This document shows positions 8,355-17,339 of a DNA stretch of 64,000 bases, in pieces. The stretch is from Bdellovibrionota bacterium (lineage in GTDB: Bacteria; Bdellovibrionota; Bdellovibrionia; Bdellovibrionales; JAEYZS01). Made by a program: the position numbers and the translations under genes. Below the pieces are notes generated by a model. The model had not been told where the DNA came from, did no database searches, and saw nothing but the letters and a program-made list of their open reading frames with translations. Positions within the stretch are counted from its first letter, which is position 1. Every line of letters starts with the position of its first letter. The stretch covers positions 1 to 64,000 of the forward strand of contig JAZKEU010000024.1 in the NCBI GenBank assembly GCA_040386775.1. The letters run 5' to 3'.

Positions 8355-8380
8355 CCCTAGTGTGTCGGAACACACTTGGG
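8355..8380. other. Hairpin downstream of the exported-protein gene
   Basis: CCCTAGTGTGT and ACACACTTGGG form an 11-position stem with one mismatch and a CGGA tetraloop. It sits after the stop of the gene at 8408-8707 and before the tRNA. There is no T run on either strand, so it may be a weak or factor-assisted terminator, or a processing element. Confidence 0.4.
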
Positions 8381-8407
8381 CCCATCAACGTTCACAAAGT
8401 TTTGGAT

Positions 8408-8707
8408 TTACTTTACAGTAGCTTCGCAGTTTGCATGCCAAATAAATTCAGATCCCGTAGAGTTTGCGTAAGGCCTAAAAGTATAAACCGGAAAACCCTT
8501 CTTAATCTTATCATCCACGTAGATTTGGCACTGACCAATAGCATTCGTTAATGCTTGGTCCGCAGTAGAGCCCACAGTGTCTCTAGGCATCAATTTCAAA
8601 ATCTTAGTCACAGGCAGAGGACTCACAATAATTTCATCGCCATAAATTCGAACAGCATAAGAAGAAAGACTCGCTAAAGAAATCGCACAAAAAACTAAAT
8701 ATTTCAT
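8408..8707 (-). CDS. Small exported protein, unknown function
   Basis: 99 residues with a signal peptide (MKYLVFCAISLASLSSYAV, cleavage after SYA). The mature part is about 80 residues with two cysteines (near 60 and 94), consistent with a periplasmic or secreted protein with one disulfide. No domain is recognised. It lies alone between the tRNA and the rpoD terminator. GGGG upstream of the ATG is a plausible ribosome site. Confidence 0.7.
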   Translation of the reverse strand: MKYLVFCAISLASLSSYAVRIYGDEIIVSPLPVTKILKLMPRDTVGSTADQALTNAIGQCQIYVDDKIKKGFPVYTFRPYANSTGSEFIWHANCEATVK

Positions 8708-8780
8708 AAAACCCCCTATTAAATTATGCGTAATTAAAAATTACTCAATATAGTTTGCATAAAATTTAAACAAAGTAACC

Positions 8781-8808
8781 AAAAAAAAGCGACATTTCTG
8801 TCGCTTTC
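8781..8808 (-). terminator. Rho-independent terminator of the dnaG-rpoD operon
   Basis: On the minus strand AAAGCGACA, a short loop and TGTCGCTTT are followed by a run of eight T. It begins 27 bases after the rpoD stop. Confidence 0.85.
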
Positions 8809-8834
8809 TTAAGTCATAGGAATTTTAAAAGTGA

Positions 8835-10658
8835 TTAATCAATGAAAGCCTTTAGCTTCTTAGACCTAGAAGGATGTCTAAGCTTACGCAAAGCCTTAGC
8901 CTCGATCTGACGGATACGTTCTCTCGTTACGTTAAAGTCCTGACCTACTTCTTCCAAAGTATGATCGGACTCTTCACCGATACCGAATCTCATACGCAAG
9001 ACTTTTTCTTCTCTTGGTGTAAGAGTCGCAAGAACACGTCTTGTTTGCTCAGCAAGGTTTAAGTTGATGATAGCTTCTGAAGGATTGATAACCTTTTTAT
9101 CTTCAATAAAGTCTCCAAGATGAGAATCTTCTTCTTCACCCACTGGAGTTTCTAGAGAAATAGGTTCTTTTGCAATCTTCAGAACTTTTCTAGCTTTCTC
9201 AACTGGCATTTCCATCTTCTCAGCAATTTCTTCTGGAGTTGGTTCTCTACCCAATTCTTGAACTAGATATCTCGAAGTTCTAACTAATTTGTTGATCGTT
9301 TCGATCATGTGAACAGGAATACGAATTGTTCTAGCTTGATCGGCAATTGCTCTTGTGATCGCTTGACGAATCCACCAAGTCGCGTAAGTCGAGAACTTGT
9401 ATCCTCTTCTATATTCAAACTTGTCCACGGCTTTCATCAAACCAATGTTACCTTCTTGGATTAAATCCAGGAATTGTAAACCACGATTTGTGTATTTCTT
9501 AGCGATAGAAACCACAAGTCTTAAGTTTGCTTCAACGAGTTCAGACTTAGCTCTGTCTGCTTCTCTCTCACCTCTCCAAATAGAAGTGTAAGTGTCTTGC
9601 AACCATCTGTGGTTCATTTCAGTTTCTACTAATAATCTTTCTAAACGCTTAGATGCATCCGCAGCTTGGATTGCAAACTGTCTGAAAGCATCGTAGCTGA
9701 GTCCCGTTTCACGGATGACTTTTGCTAGCTCTTGGTCACTCTTTTGTACCAATTGGAATTTTTGAACTAGATCAGCAACGTCTTTAGAGAACGTTCTCTC
9801 TACGCCAACTTTTACGCGTTTCTTCAATGTCGACATTCTTCCAGAGATGTTTTTGAACTTGATCACGATTCTGTTGATGATCTTTCTGTTGAAAGATACT
9901 TCTTCAAAGTTCGTCATTAGTTTTTCAACTTGCGTGTTTAATTCTTCGTTTAATTTTTTGTACTCAGCATCAGTGATTTTTTCTACTCTTAAAGCCTCGA
10001 ACGTGGGCTTCATTTTCTTTTCGAATTTTTTAACTTCGCCAATCAGCGTGTGAATTTTTTCGATGTATTCTTTTTCGTCGTATTGAGTTTCTTCGTCTTC
10101 AAGACCACGGAAGATAGCTTTAATTTTGATTCTGCCTTTAGTAAGATATTCACCCAACTGGATCAATTCAAAAGTACCCAACGGAGATAAAAGAATAGCT
10201 CTTACGATCTTTCTTTCACCTTCTTCGATACGTTGAGCGATCTCAACTTCACCTTCACGAGTTAAAAGTGAAACGCTACCCATCTTTCTAAGGTACAATC
10301 TTACGGGATCATTACCCTTAGCATCGGTCGCTTCTGCTTTTTCTTCTGCTTCGTCTTCATCATCATCGTCTTTGCCAGAATCGAGAGAGAACTCTTCCGA
10401 TTCTTTGTCTTTAATACCCGATACCTCAATAATTTTTACACTATGAGTATCCATACCAGTCATGAACATATCAAGGGCTTCAGCCGATGTAATATCCGGT
10501 GGTAAAAGTTCGTTGATCTCTTCGAATGTGAGAAACTCTTTTTGCTTAGCTAAAGCGATAAAGCGCTGAATTTCTTCGTGAACTAGCGTCTTTTGCTCTT
10601 CAACTGTAAGCTTTGATGTCTCAACATTTTCTGTATCCGATTTATTGTTTTTTGCCAT
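8835..10658 (-). CDS. rpoD: Primary RNA polymerase sigma factor RpoD (sigma-70)
   Basis: 607 residues from the ATG at 10658, chosen because GGAG lies 9 bases upstream; an in-frame TTG at 10673 is a less likely start. Order of domains: a short region 1.1 with an acidic linker ([17 protein letters not shown]), region 1.2 ([11 protein letters not shown]), a long non-conserved insert, regions 2.1-2.4 around 379-458 ([30 protein letters not shown]), region 3, and region 4 at 544-607 ([32 protein letters not shown]). This is the housekeeping sigma factor for -35/-10 promoters. It is 28 bases downstream of dnaG, the classical macromolecular-synthesis order. Confidence 0.98.
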   Translation of the reverse strand: MAKNNKSDTENVETSKLTVEEQKTLVHEEIQRFIALAKQKEFLTFEEINELLPPDITSAEALDMFMTGMDTHSVKIIEVSGIKDKESEEFSLDSGKDDDDEDEAEEKAEATDAKGNDPVRLYLRKMGSVSLLTREGEVEIAQRIEEGERKIVRAILLSPLGTFELIQLGEYLTKGRIKIKAIFRGLEDEETQYDEKEYIEKIHTLIGEVKKFEKKMKPTFEALRVEKITDAEYKKLNEELNTQVEKLMTNFEEVSFNRKIINRIVIKFKNISGRMSTLKKRVKVGVERTFSKDVADLVQKFQLVQKSDQELAKVIRETGLSYDAFRQFAIQAADASKRLERLLVETEMNHRWLQDTYTSIWRGEREADRAKSELVEANLRLVVSIAKKYTNRGLQFLDLIQEGNIGLMKAVDKFEYRRGYKFSTYATWWIRQAITRAIADQARTIRIPVHMIETINKLVRTSRYLVQELGREPTPEEIAEKMEMPVEKARKVLKIAKEPISLETPVGEEEDSHLGDFIEDKKVINPSEAIINLNLAEQTRRVLATLTPREEKVLRMRFGIGEESDHTLEEVGQDFNVTRERIRQIEAKALRKLRHPSRSKKLKAFID

Positions 10659-10686
10659 TTTTAGGGACTCCAAATACGTCTATTTC

Positions 10687-12486
10687 TCAATCCTTGAGCT
10701 GTTTTATTGCATGTCTATTACGAATTACATTCATGAACTGTTCCAACTTTTGGGGATCGTTATCTAGCTTTATTTCGTTTACAAGGAAACGAGCTTCTTT
10801 TTGGCTAGAACGAGCTTCAACTCGCTGTAAACAGTCAGTTTTTAGCTTTTGGATATCTAAATTCGACTCCCAGTCTTGATCCAAATGCTTTGTAATGATC
10901 GAAGGATCATTAATGAGGGAACATAAATTGCTGGTCAGTGTAGCAAAAATTGCCGGATTTTGTCTATACTCATTCGCTGCCTTTTTGAAGACAATATCTA
11001 AACCTGACTTAGTTAATTTTTCTTCCAAACCCCATTCGATAAGTTCGTCCATCATTTCCTGTTTGGCAAGCGCAAGATTCACTAAGAAAACTTCTTCTTT
11101 GAGTGGATTCAAAACTTTGATTTTCTCGAATGGAATATCAATTGCTTTTTGCACTTCTGGCATAGAATTTGATTTAGAATTTGTAGCTTCTTGTACTTTT
11201 GTATTCTTTAAAGCCTTTAAAATCCAATCGGGAGTCACATTCAGATCCGTTGCAATTTCCTGAATGTAAAGTTCCTTCAAAGATTGATCTTGGATACTTA
11301 AAAAATATGAAGCGATGAGTTCAATTTTATGCACCTTGTCTGTCGGGCTATCAGAAAGACCTTTTGAAATTCTATTCCAGATTACGAGGAATAAATCCGT
11401 AGCAGCCTTCAATTTGTCTCTCAAAGAGTCTGCACCCAATGCTCTTAAGTACTCATCCGGATCTTTTTTATCGCCGAGGGAAATTGCCTTTGGCAAAAGC
11501 CCTTCGTTTAAAAGAATTGGAAGACTTCGTTCTTGAGCAAATAGCCCCGCTTGGTCTGAGTCAAAGAGTACGATTACGTTTTTAGTAGATCGTTTTAAAA
11601 GTTTTGCGTGATCAATTGTAAGTGCTGTCCCAAGTGAAGCCACTACGTTTTTAAAACCGTATTGGTAAAGCGTTACAAGGTCCATGTAGCCTTCAACCAC
11701 GATCACCTGGTCTTCGATGCGAATGTGTTTTGCGGCTTCATTAAGACCATAAAGAACTTTTCCTTTATGGAAAACTTCTGATTCTGGTGAGTTTAAATAT
11801 TTTGGATTTTCATTGGCAATTGTTCTTGCGCCAAAGCCCAAAACTTCCCCTTTTGGAGATAAAATTGGGAACATGATTCTGCTTCTGAAGATGTCGTAGT
11901 ATTCTTTTTTGTAGGGTTTTTGTCTTGTTAAGCCCAAGCTTTGAGTCAAATGCATAGGCGCTTTTTTAGACATGAAATACTTTACTAAATTATCCCAGCC
12001 TTCAGCGCTAAATCCGATTTTGAAAGTCTCGATAATCTCAGGAGTTAATCCACGATTCTTCAAATACACTTTTGCTGGATGAGTTTCGGGTAATTTTGCC
12101 AATTCATTTTTGAAATATGCCCCGGCCATTAAATTTAATTTTAGCAATGTGGTTTTGTCAGATTTCTTTTCATTCTTGTATGAATTTTCCTCAGGCAGCG
12201 CAATCGATGCACGATTTGCGAGATATTCCACCGACTCAGGGAAACTCATTCCGTTGTAGTCCATTAAAAAATTGATGATGTTTCCGGACTTCTTACATCC
12301 GAAGCAATAGTAAACTTGTTTGTTTTCAGAAACAGAGAAGCTTGGAGTTTTTTCTTTGTGATCTGGGAATGGACAGAGGCCCACATGGTCTCTTCCGGTA
12401 TGCTTGAAGGATGAGTATTGTGATAAGACATCGACAATATTATTCGCATCCCTGACTTTATCTACAAACTCAGGAGTAAACTTCAA
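10687..12486 (-). CDS. dnaG: DNA primase DnaG
   Basis: 599 residues. N-terminal CHC2 zinc ribbon (Cys38, His43, Cys61, Cys64); primase catalytic core with TOPRIM (VIVVEGYMD near 255 and IVLFDSDQAG near 305); C-terminal helical region for DnaB helicase binding. It makes RNA primers at the replication fork. The gene stands between yqeY and rpoD in one transcription unit starting at rpsU. Length is normal for the family. Confidence 0.98.
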   Translation of the reverse strand: MKFTPEFVDKVRDANNIVDVLSQYSSFKHTGRDHVGLCPFPDHKEKTPSFSVSENKQVYYCFGCKKSGNIINFLMDYNGMSFPESVEYLANRASIALPEENSYKNEKKSDKTTLLKLNLMAGAYFKNELAKLPETHPAKVYLKNRGLTPEIIETFKIGFSAEGWDNLVKYFMSKKAPMHLTQSLGLTRQKPYKKEYYDIFRSRIMFPILSPKGEVLGFGARTIANENPKYLNSPESEVFHKGKVLYGLNEAAKHIRIEDQVIVVEGYMDLVTLYQYGFKNVVASLGTALTIDHAKLLKRSTKNVIVLFDSDQAGLFAQERSLPILLNEGLLPKAISLGDKKDPDEYLRALGADSLRDKLKAATDLFLVIWNRISKGLSDSPTDKVHKIELIASYFLSIQDQSLKELYIQEIATDLNVTPDWILKALKNTKVQEATNSKSNSMPEVQKAIDIPFEKIKVLNPLKEEVFLVNLALAKQEMMDELIEWGLEEKLTKSGLDIVFKKAANEYRQNPAIFATLTSNLCSLINDPSIITKHLDQDWESNLDIQKLKTDCLQRVEARSSQKEARFLVNEIKLDNDPQKLEQFMNVIRNRHAIKQLKD

Positions 12487-12540
12487 ATTTAAATTCCGCC
12501 TATTTATTACTAAAGTGGTCGTCGTTCTTTTAAAAAATGA

Positions 12541-12987
12541 TTACGAAAGCTTTTCTTTGATGTACTGGCTTAGAAGTTTATTGTCGGCTCTGCCTTGTGC
12601 TTTCTCTGCTGCTAATTTCATAACTTTGCCCATATCTTTGATCGTTGAAGCGCCTGCTTCAGTGATCGATGCCTGAACAAGTTCTTTGACTTCGGCCTCA
12701 GAGAGTTGCTTCGGTAGATATTCCTTCAAAATCACTAATTCAGATTCTTCTTTCGATGCTAGGTCTTCGCGGTTTGCCGCTCGGAATTGCTCGATCGAAT
12801 CGATTCTTTGCTTAGTTAACTTTTGGATCACAACCATAACTTCTGAATCAGAAACTGGGTTGGGTCTAAGTTCGATTTCTCTGTTCTTGATTGCAGCGTT
12901 CAAAAAACGAAGCACCTCGAGGCGCTCCGGTTGTTTGGCTTTCATTGCAATCTTGATATCTTCTAACAGTCTCTCTTTGAGTGCCAT
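12541..12987 (-). CDS. yqeY: GatB/YqeY domain protein
   Basis: 148 residues, all helical, matching the YqeY family: MALKERLLEDIKIAMKAKQP at the N terminus, the LRFLNAAIKNREIELR segment, and the tail ITEAGASTIKDMGKVMKLAA. The domain resembles the C-terminal tail domain of GatB, which contacts tRNA, but the role of the stand-alone protein is unsettled. The position between rpsU and dnaG is the usual one in many bacteria. Confidence 0.93.
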   Translation of the reverse strand: MALKERLLEDIKIAMKAKQPERLEVLRFLNAAIKNREIELRPNPVSDSEVMVVIQKLTKQRIDSIEQFRAANREDLASKEESELVILKEYLPKQLSEAEVKELVQASITEAGASTIKDMGKVMKLAAEKAQGRADNKLLSQYIKEKLS

Positions 12988-13007
12988 AAATTCCTTGTAG
13001 ATTAATT

Positions 13008-13361
13008 TTAGTATCCGCCGCCGTTGTCGTCGAATCCGCCGCCACCGCCGAATCCTCCTCCTCCGCCGCCGCCGTAACCGCCGCCGCTTCCGCCACGACC
13101 TCCGCCTCTTCCAGGCTTATCGCCTCGATCAGGTTTCATGTCGTAAGAACCGCCGCCTTTTCTTGGTTCGCCAAATTTCTTTTGTTTTTTCAAAAGTCTT
13201 TTTTGAGCCGCGATAGATTTCTTTTTCAAACGTACGCTTGGTTTTTCGAAGTGTTCTTTCTTTTTAACATCAGAAAGAATTCCAGCCTTCTCACATTGTT
13301 TTTTGAATCTCTTCAAAAGTTGTTCAAAGCCTTCGCCTTCTCTAGATTTTACCATTGCCAC
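13008..13361 (-). CDS. rpsU: Ribosomal protein bS21 with a glycine-rich C-terminal extension
   Basis: 117 residues from a GTG at 13361 (AGGTG ribosome site with 6-base spacing; an ATG two codons on is spaced worse). Residues 1-65 are normal bS21: [40 protein letters not shown], and a basic helix. From about residue 68 there is an additional arm with RGG and poly-Gly/Phe/Tyr repeats ([16 protein letters not shown] type). bS21 is normally about 60-75 residues. The protein sits by the 16S 3' end in the small subunit. The tail resembles RNA-binding RGG domains. First gene of the yqeY-dnaG-rpoD unit. Confidence 0.95.
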   Translation of the reverse strand: MAMVKSREGEGFEQLLKRFKKQCEKAGILSDVKKKEHFEKPSVRLKKKSIAAQKRLLKKQKKFGEPRKGGGSYDMKPDRGDKPGRGGGRGGSGGGYGGGGGGGFGGGGGFDDNGGGY

Positions 13362-13475
13362 TTAAATCACCTACTTCCAAATTTGTGGATAGAGATTGTT
13401 AACAAAATCGGCACTTTGAGTCAATGGAGCGGAACCTCGATTGACTTTAATAAGTAAATAACACATAGCATTGTT

Positions 13476-13946
13476 ATGGAATTGGATCAGCGAGATGAAT
13501 ATTGGATGGCGAGAGCCCTCGAAATGGCGGAAAAAGCCAAATATCTTGGGGAAATCCCTGTGGGCGCTGTGATTATCTCTGGCGATCAGCTCGTAGCCGA
13601 AGCCTACAACGAAAAAGAGCAAAATGCCGATTCGACAGCTCACGCAGAAGTGTTGGTGATTCAACGTGCTAGCAAAGAACTTAAGCGCTGGAGGCTTTCG
13701 GAATGCACGATGTATGTGACGCTGGAACCATGCTTGATGTGTTTGGGGGCTGTGATTTCTTCGCGTGTGGACCGCTTAGTGTATGGAGCTTTGGATAAAA
13801 AAGCAGGGGCCGTGGAATCCATTTATAAATTTGCCGAGACGACGCACTTTAACCATTATCCTAAACTAACTTCAGGTGTGCTTGCGGATCAATCTAGCCA
13901 ACTGATCAAAAATTTCTTTCTTGAGCTTCGTAATAAAAAATCTTGA
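13476..13946 (+). CDS. tadA: tRNA-specific adenosine deaminase TadA
   Basis: 156 residues with the zinc-dependent deaminase signature: His56-Ala-Glu58, then Pro85-Cys86-Leu-Met-Cys89. The segment GAVISSRVDRLVYGALDKKAGA is typical of TadA. It converts adenosine 34 to inosine in tRNA-Arg(ACG), allowing wobble reading of CGN codons. It is divergent from rpsU, with about 115 bases of shared promoter region. Of normal length. Confidence 0.96.
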   Translation: MELDQRDEYWMARALEMAEKAKYLGEIPVGAVIISGDQLVAEAYNEKEQNADSTAHAEVLVIQRASKELKRWRLSECTMYVTLEPCLMCLGAVISSRVDRLVYGALDKKAGAVESIYKFAETTHFNHYPKLTSGVLADQSSQLIKNFFLELRNKKS

Positions 13947-13964
13947 TTGCTTATTCAAATAATT

Positions 13965-14399
13965 TTAAGGATTTAAAAGAGACTTTTTAAAAATCTTGTC
14001 TAGAGAATCTCTCTCCGAAGTATTCATCAAAGTTTCAAAGCGATCATCATGCTTATTAAATATGGAAACCAGCTTTGGAACTATTTTTTTGCCCTTTTCC
14101 GTAATGATTAGCTTATATCTACGCTTATCTATTAAATTGATTGATCTCTTTAATAAACCCTCTGTTTCCAGTTTAGAGATTGCGTGGCTTATTAATGATT
14201 TTTGATATCCAAAGATTTTGGATATGTCTCCCAAGCGTATTTCATTTTCGTCCTCAGAATATAGAGCAATTAAACTTAATGATTCCGCTACGGAGAGTTT
14301 AAATTTTCTTAAGTCACTCACCAAGGGAGCTTCAAGTTCTCGAGATAATACAATAATTCTAAAAAAATAACTTTTCTTTCTGAAGGCTGTGATTTTCAT
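13965..14399 (-). CDS. MarR-family transcriptional regulator
   Basis: 144 residues with a winged helix at about 50-115: IRLGDISKIFGYQKSLISHA then LETEGLLKRSINLIDKRRYKLIITEKGKK. This is the MarR layout of recognition helix and beta wing. It is divergent from a small exported-protein gene at 14498. A perfect 10-bp inverted repeat lies directly before its start codon and is the likely self-operator. The ligand is unknown. Confidence 0.85.
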   Translation of the reverse strand: MKITAFRKKSYFFRIIVLSRELEAPLVSDLRKFKLSVAESLSLIALYSEDENEIRLGDISKIFGYQKSLISHAISKLETEGLLKRSINLIDKRRYKLIITEKGKKIVPKLVSIFNKHDDRFETLMNTSERDSLDKIFKKSLLNP

Positions 14400-14423
14400 G
14401 AATAGTTCAATACTGAACTATTC
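14400..14423. promoter_or_regulatory. Perfect palindrome, probable MarR operator
   Basis: GAATAGTTCA and TGAACTATTC are exact inverted copies separated by ATAC. They lie between the marR-type gene and the exported-protein gene, touching the marR start. A 10+4+10 arrangement fits a MarR dimer site controlling both directions. Confidence 0.6.
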
Positions 14424-14497
14424 AAGTTTAAACAATTGTTTTTTCTGTTTATTTTATTTTTTGTTGCTTCTATAAGGAATTCAACAAAGGAGTATCT

Positions 14498-14872
14498 ATG
14501 AAATTATTTATAGCGAGTTTAATATTTTTAAATTTTTCTAATATTGCATTGGCAGTAGGGCCCGATACAAAAGTCACATGCAAGATTAGCAATGGCTGGA
14601 CGATCAACACGGACTATTACTGGGATGGGCATCCACAAGGCCCAGGAGGATGGAGCGGAGTTTCGCAAATAAACGATTGGGGGAAATTCATCGTTACAGT
14701 AAATGAAATTCCAAATTGGAAAACTATGGGTCACACGACTGGACAAACTAGATTAGAAAATATCCAAGTTGAATATTCTCTAGACGAAAAAAAAGAAGGG
14801 TATATCAAACTAAAAACTACAGACGTCATGGGAAAAATTCATCACGAGCAACACACTTTAAAGTGTGAATGA
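14498..14872 (+). CDS. Exported protein of unknown function, possible MarR target
   Basis: 124 residues with a signal peptide (MKLFIASLIFLNFSNIALAV, cleavage after ALA) and a mature beta-rich part of about 105 residues. Two cysteines (near 28 and 123) bracket it and could form one disulfide. An AAAGGAG ribosome site precedes the ATG and a strong terminator follows. No family is recognised. Divergent from the MarR-type gene, so it may be regulated by it. Confidence 0.75.
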   Translation: MKLFIASLIFLNFSNIALAVGPDTKVTCKISNGWTINTDYYWDGHPQGPGGWSGVSQINDWGKFIVTVNEIPNWKTMGHTTGQTRLENIQVEYSLDEKKEGYIKLKTTDVMGKIHHEQHTLKCE

Positions 14873-14900
14873 TTAGAAAAAAATCCTGACCATTTGAGTC

Positions 14901-14935
14901 TTACCCATATCTTTTATAGGTATGGGTAATTTTTT
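14901..14935 (+). terminator. Rho-independent terminator after the exported-protein gene
   Basis: TTACCCATA and TATGGGTAA form a 9-bp stem followed by six T. A related hairpin in opposite orientation occurs at about 15770-15800. Confidence 0.85.
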
Positions 14936-15023
14936 GACACAAAACTTATAGCAGTTCACGACCATTTTTCACTGACTATCAAGTCAGCGTCTATTTGAAA
15001 ATATTTTGATTATAAAATCAGGG

Positions 15024-15515
15024 TCATTTTATTAAAATTTCAGTCGTCCCTTTCCAGTTACTTATGGCCACGTGTTGTGCTTCTATTTTAAGTGAATGCT
15101 GGTCGAGAGATGAGACTGTATAGCGGCCCCATATATATGATGTGCCATCATGACGCAACTTTGACCATGTTCCAGCAATTACGCCATTATTTACACTCTC
15201 TACGCAATAACGGTTACCCACAACATCCATGCCTTTTATAATTTCTTTATAAATAATGTCATAACAACCATCATAAACGACATAAACATAATTAGTAAAT
15301 TCATCTTTGTCGAAATCATCAATTGATTTTACAACAAGCATCTTTCCTGTATTGAGAAGGTAGCCAGTACCTGTAGCTTTTTCCGGAAGACCAGTATTAT
15401 CATCAATACTATACTTAATAGAGCCACTTACAACCTTCGTTGCGTCTCCTGCAAACGACAAACTCGAGAATAAAAACAAACTTAAACTTGCAAACAAAGC
15501 AAATAGCATTTTCAT
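15024..15515 (-). CDS. Exported protein of unknown function
   Basis: 163 residues with a signal peptide (MKMLFALFASLSLFLFSSLS, cleavage after SFA near residue 22). The mature part has a beta-rich look, with two cysteines near 84 and 103. No known domain. Ribosome site AAGGAGA lies just before the ATG. It stands alone between two convergent or divergent hairpins of the same family. Confidence 0.7.
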   Translation of the reverse strand: MKMLFALFASLSLFLFSSLSFAGDATKVVSGSIKYSIDDNTGLPEKATGTGYLLNTGKMLVVKSIDDFDKDEFTNYVYVVYDGCYDIIYKEIIKGMDVVGNRYCVESVNNGVIAGTWSKLRHDGTSYIWGRYTVSSLDQHSLKIEAQHVAISNWKGTTEILIK

Positions 15516-15841
15516 AAATCTCCTTTTAACACGTGTATGACGTTCTGAAAGTTTGTTGGATATTTCCGCTATTCAAACTGAACGACTCATTATAATAGCG
15601 GGTAATTTAACAGATTAAATTGAAATAAGATAGATGTAATGATTCTGACATTATGACGATAAATGGCACCTTCAAAGGAAATAATTTTAGGCCTAAAATT
15701 AGCTTAAAACTTATAGACTAAATTGGCGCAATGACAGTACGAAAAACCAAGGGGTACATTTTGTCGCTAAGAATACCCATACCTAACAAAAGATATGGGC
15801 ATATAGTAAGATCATTTGAGTTAGCATTTTATTTTTTAAAA
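15516..15841. other. Intergenic region without a gene
   Basis: 326 bases. Its left part should hold the promoter of the exported-protein gene at 15024-15515. Near 15770-15800 there is a hairpin (ATACCCATA ... TATGGGCAT) whose stem and loop closely match the inverse of the terminator at 14901. It probably ends transcription of the DUF1579 gene at 15842. Short open frames here lack a ribosome site, and I see no convincing gene. Confidence 0.5.
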
Positions 15842-16438
15842 TTATTTCTTACGTTTATAAACCATTTCCATGGATTTATATTCTTTTCCGCCAGCATCTT
15901 TAGAGTACATGGTATAAGTATGTTCGTTTTTGTCTTTGATTTTTAATTCCGTGCGGAACCAATGATTCTTTTCATTTTTGTAAGGATTAGAAGCAGTGCC
16001 TTCTTCTTTGATTGTTTTGGTCGTTGGAGAGTTTGCTCCTTTTGTTAACATGATCGCCGTGCTCATATTGTCGACCCATGTGCTTTGGAATTCACCGGTG
16101 AAATTATCGTAACCTGTCATCCCGATACCTTCAAAGTCTTGTCCCATAGCGCGGCCTTTGACTTCTTGCTGAACAAATCTTCCGCCCAAAATCCATTTGT
16201 TTTCGCTTGTTCCGGTCTCTTGTTCTGGTTTGGCCTTAGGGTCCATCCACATTTTGATTGTGTAAGTGAAACTTCCTACAACATTTTCTAAAGTTTTTTT
16301 GTGCGCTTCTCCTGGTTGCGTGTACTTCATCCATTCTGGTGGCGCTTGAGTGGTTGTCGTTGATGTCGACGTTGAATCTTGAGCATTGGCCATAGAGGCT
16401 GCGAATGTAAGCATAGCTGTAATGAGTAGTGTTTTCAT
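15842..16438 (-). CDS. DUF1579-family exported protein
   Basis: 198 residues from the ATG at 16438, chosen because AAGGAG stands just before it and a signal peptide follows (MKTLLITAMLTFAASMANAQ). The mature protein starts with a Ser/Thr-rich linker, then the DUF1579 pattern: a GSFTYTIKMW core, GGRFVQQEVKGRAMGQDFEG, and MTGYDNFTGEFQSTWVD. The family is thought to form a small beta-barrel-like fold of unknown function. An in-frame upstream ATG at 16489 has no such support. Confidence 0.82.
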   Translation of the reverse strand: MKTLLITAMLTFAASMANAQDSTSTSTTTTQAPPEWMKYTQPGEAHKKTLENVVGSFTYTIKMWMDPKAKPEQETGTSENKWILGGRFVQQEVKGRAMGQDFEGIGMTGYDNFTGEFQSTWVDNMSTAIMLTKGANSPTTKTIKEEGTASNPYKNEKNHWFRTELKIKDKNEHTYTMYSKDAGGKEYKSMEMVYKRKK

Positions 16439-16550
16439 GAATCTCCTTCGTTGATTAAATTGGAATAGAAAGTTTATTCTCTCAAGCAAGACTCGAGCAA
16501 CGGATTTAGTGTTAACTTTTGTACAAGAATTTTATTTATTTGCGTAATTA

Positions 16551-17339
16551 TTAAGACGAAGCCGAGCTATAGCTCTTTAGACCGAAGTTCCAAATTTTTA
16601 CCATTACAAAGTGCAGAACCAAAACAACAGCTACACAATATCCTGCCACTTCCCAAGTATTTTCTTGGAAAAGGGCCCGCGCCGGAAACGAACTCATAAT
16701 GGCAAACGGCATAATCGAAACTAAAACTAATCTCACCACTCCTCTAAAAATTCCGTCAGGACGCTCGCCAAATTTTGTCAATGTCCAGTAGATCATTTCT
16801 AATCCGCGACCAGAGTGCGTCCAAAAGATTGGAGCAAGAGCTATAATTCTCATTTGGAAAAACAAGTATGTTCCATTCAAAGTTAAAAATAAAAATATTA
16901 AAATTTTATAAAGTGGATAAGTCACAGGGCTAGTCACAAACGCCCAAACCAAAATACCTGCTGCCACGAGAACGTTGATGAAGGAATCAAAGGCAAAGCT
17001 TCTTGTCGATAGAAAAAATAAAGATGAAACAGGTCTCAATAAATAATAATCCAACTCACCTTTATTCACCAAACCCGGAATCATCCAGCAACCACTAGAA
17101 ATAACCGTCATCTGAATGGCGTCTACCATTAGAAATCCGGCTAAGAAAATCATCACCTGAGACTCAGACCAGCCCGCAAGCCCACCCGTATGAGCGAAAA
17201 GAATTTTGTAAAACAAAATATTCACAAGATAGAAAATGCAATCCATCGCAATTTTAAAAAAGAAATCAAAACGGAATTGCATCGCTTGCATCAGAGAAAA
17301 CTTAACAAAATGTTTATAGAGTCTAAGATATCTCATCAT
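16551..17339 (-). CDS. ABC-2 type exporter permease (COG3694-like)
   Basis: 262 residues, six predicted membrane segments and no extracytoplasmic domain. Typical ABC-2 permease features are present: the LVNKGELDYYLLRPVSSLFF segment after the second helix, and MPFAIMSSFPARALF in the last third. Its start overlaps the second permease stop by 4 bases. Together with the genes at 17336 and 18154 it forms the ATPase plus two-permease exporters of the COG4586/COG4587/COG3694 type. The substrate is unknown. Confidence 0.87.
   Translation of the reverse strand: MMRYLRLYKHFVKFSLMQAMQFRFDFFFKIAMDCIFYLVNILFYKILFAHTGGLAGWSESQVMIFLAGFLMVDAIQMTVISSGCWMIPGLVNKGELDYYLLRPVSSLFFLSTRSFAFDSFINVLVAAGILVWAFVTSPVTYPLYKILIFLFLTLNGTYLFFQMRIIALAPIFWTHSGRGLEMIYWTLTKFGERPDGIFRGVVRLVLVSIMPFAIMSSFPARALFQENTWEVAGYCVAVVLVLHFVMVKIWNFGLKSYSSASS

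Noticed and set aside
8835-10658. The acidic linker of rpoD as a possible fusion or insertion
   Set aside because: Acidic, variable region 1.1/1.2 linkers are normal in sigma-70 proteins.
12866-13096. Ala-rich open frame over the rpsU Gly-rich segment (minus strand)
   Set aside because: It is the shifted-frame image of the low-complexity tail of rpsU and has no start signal.
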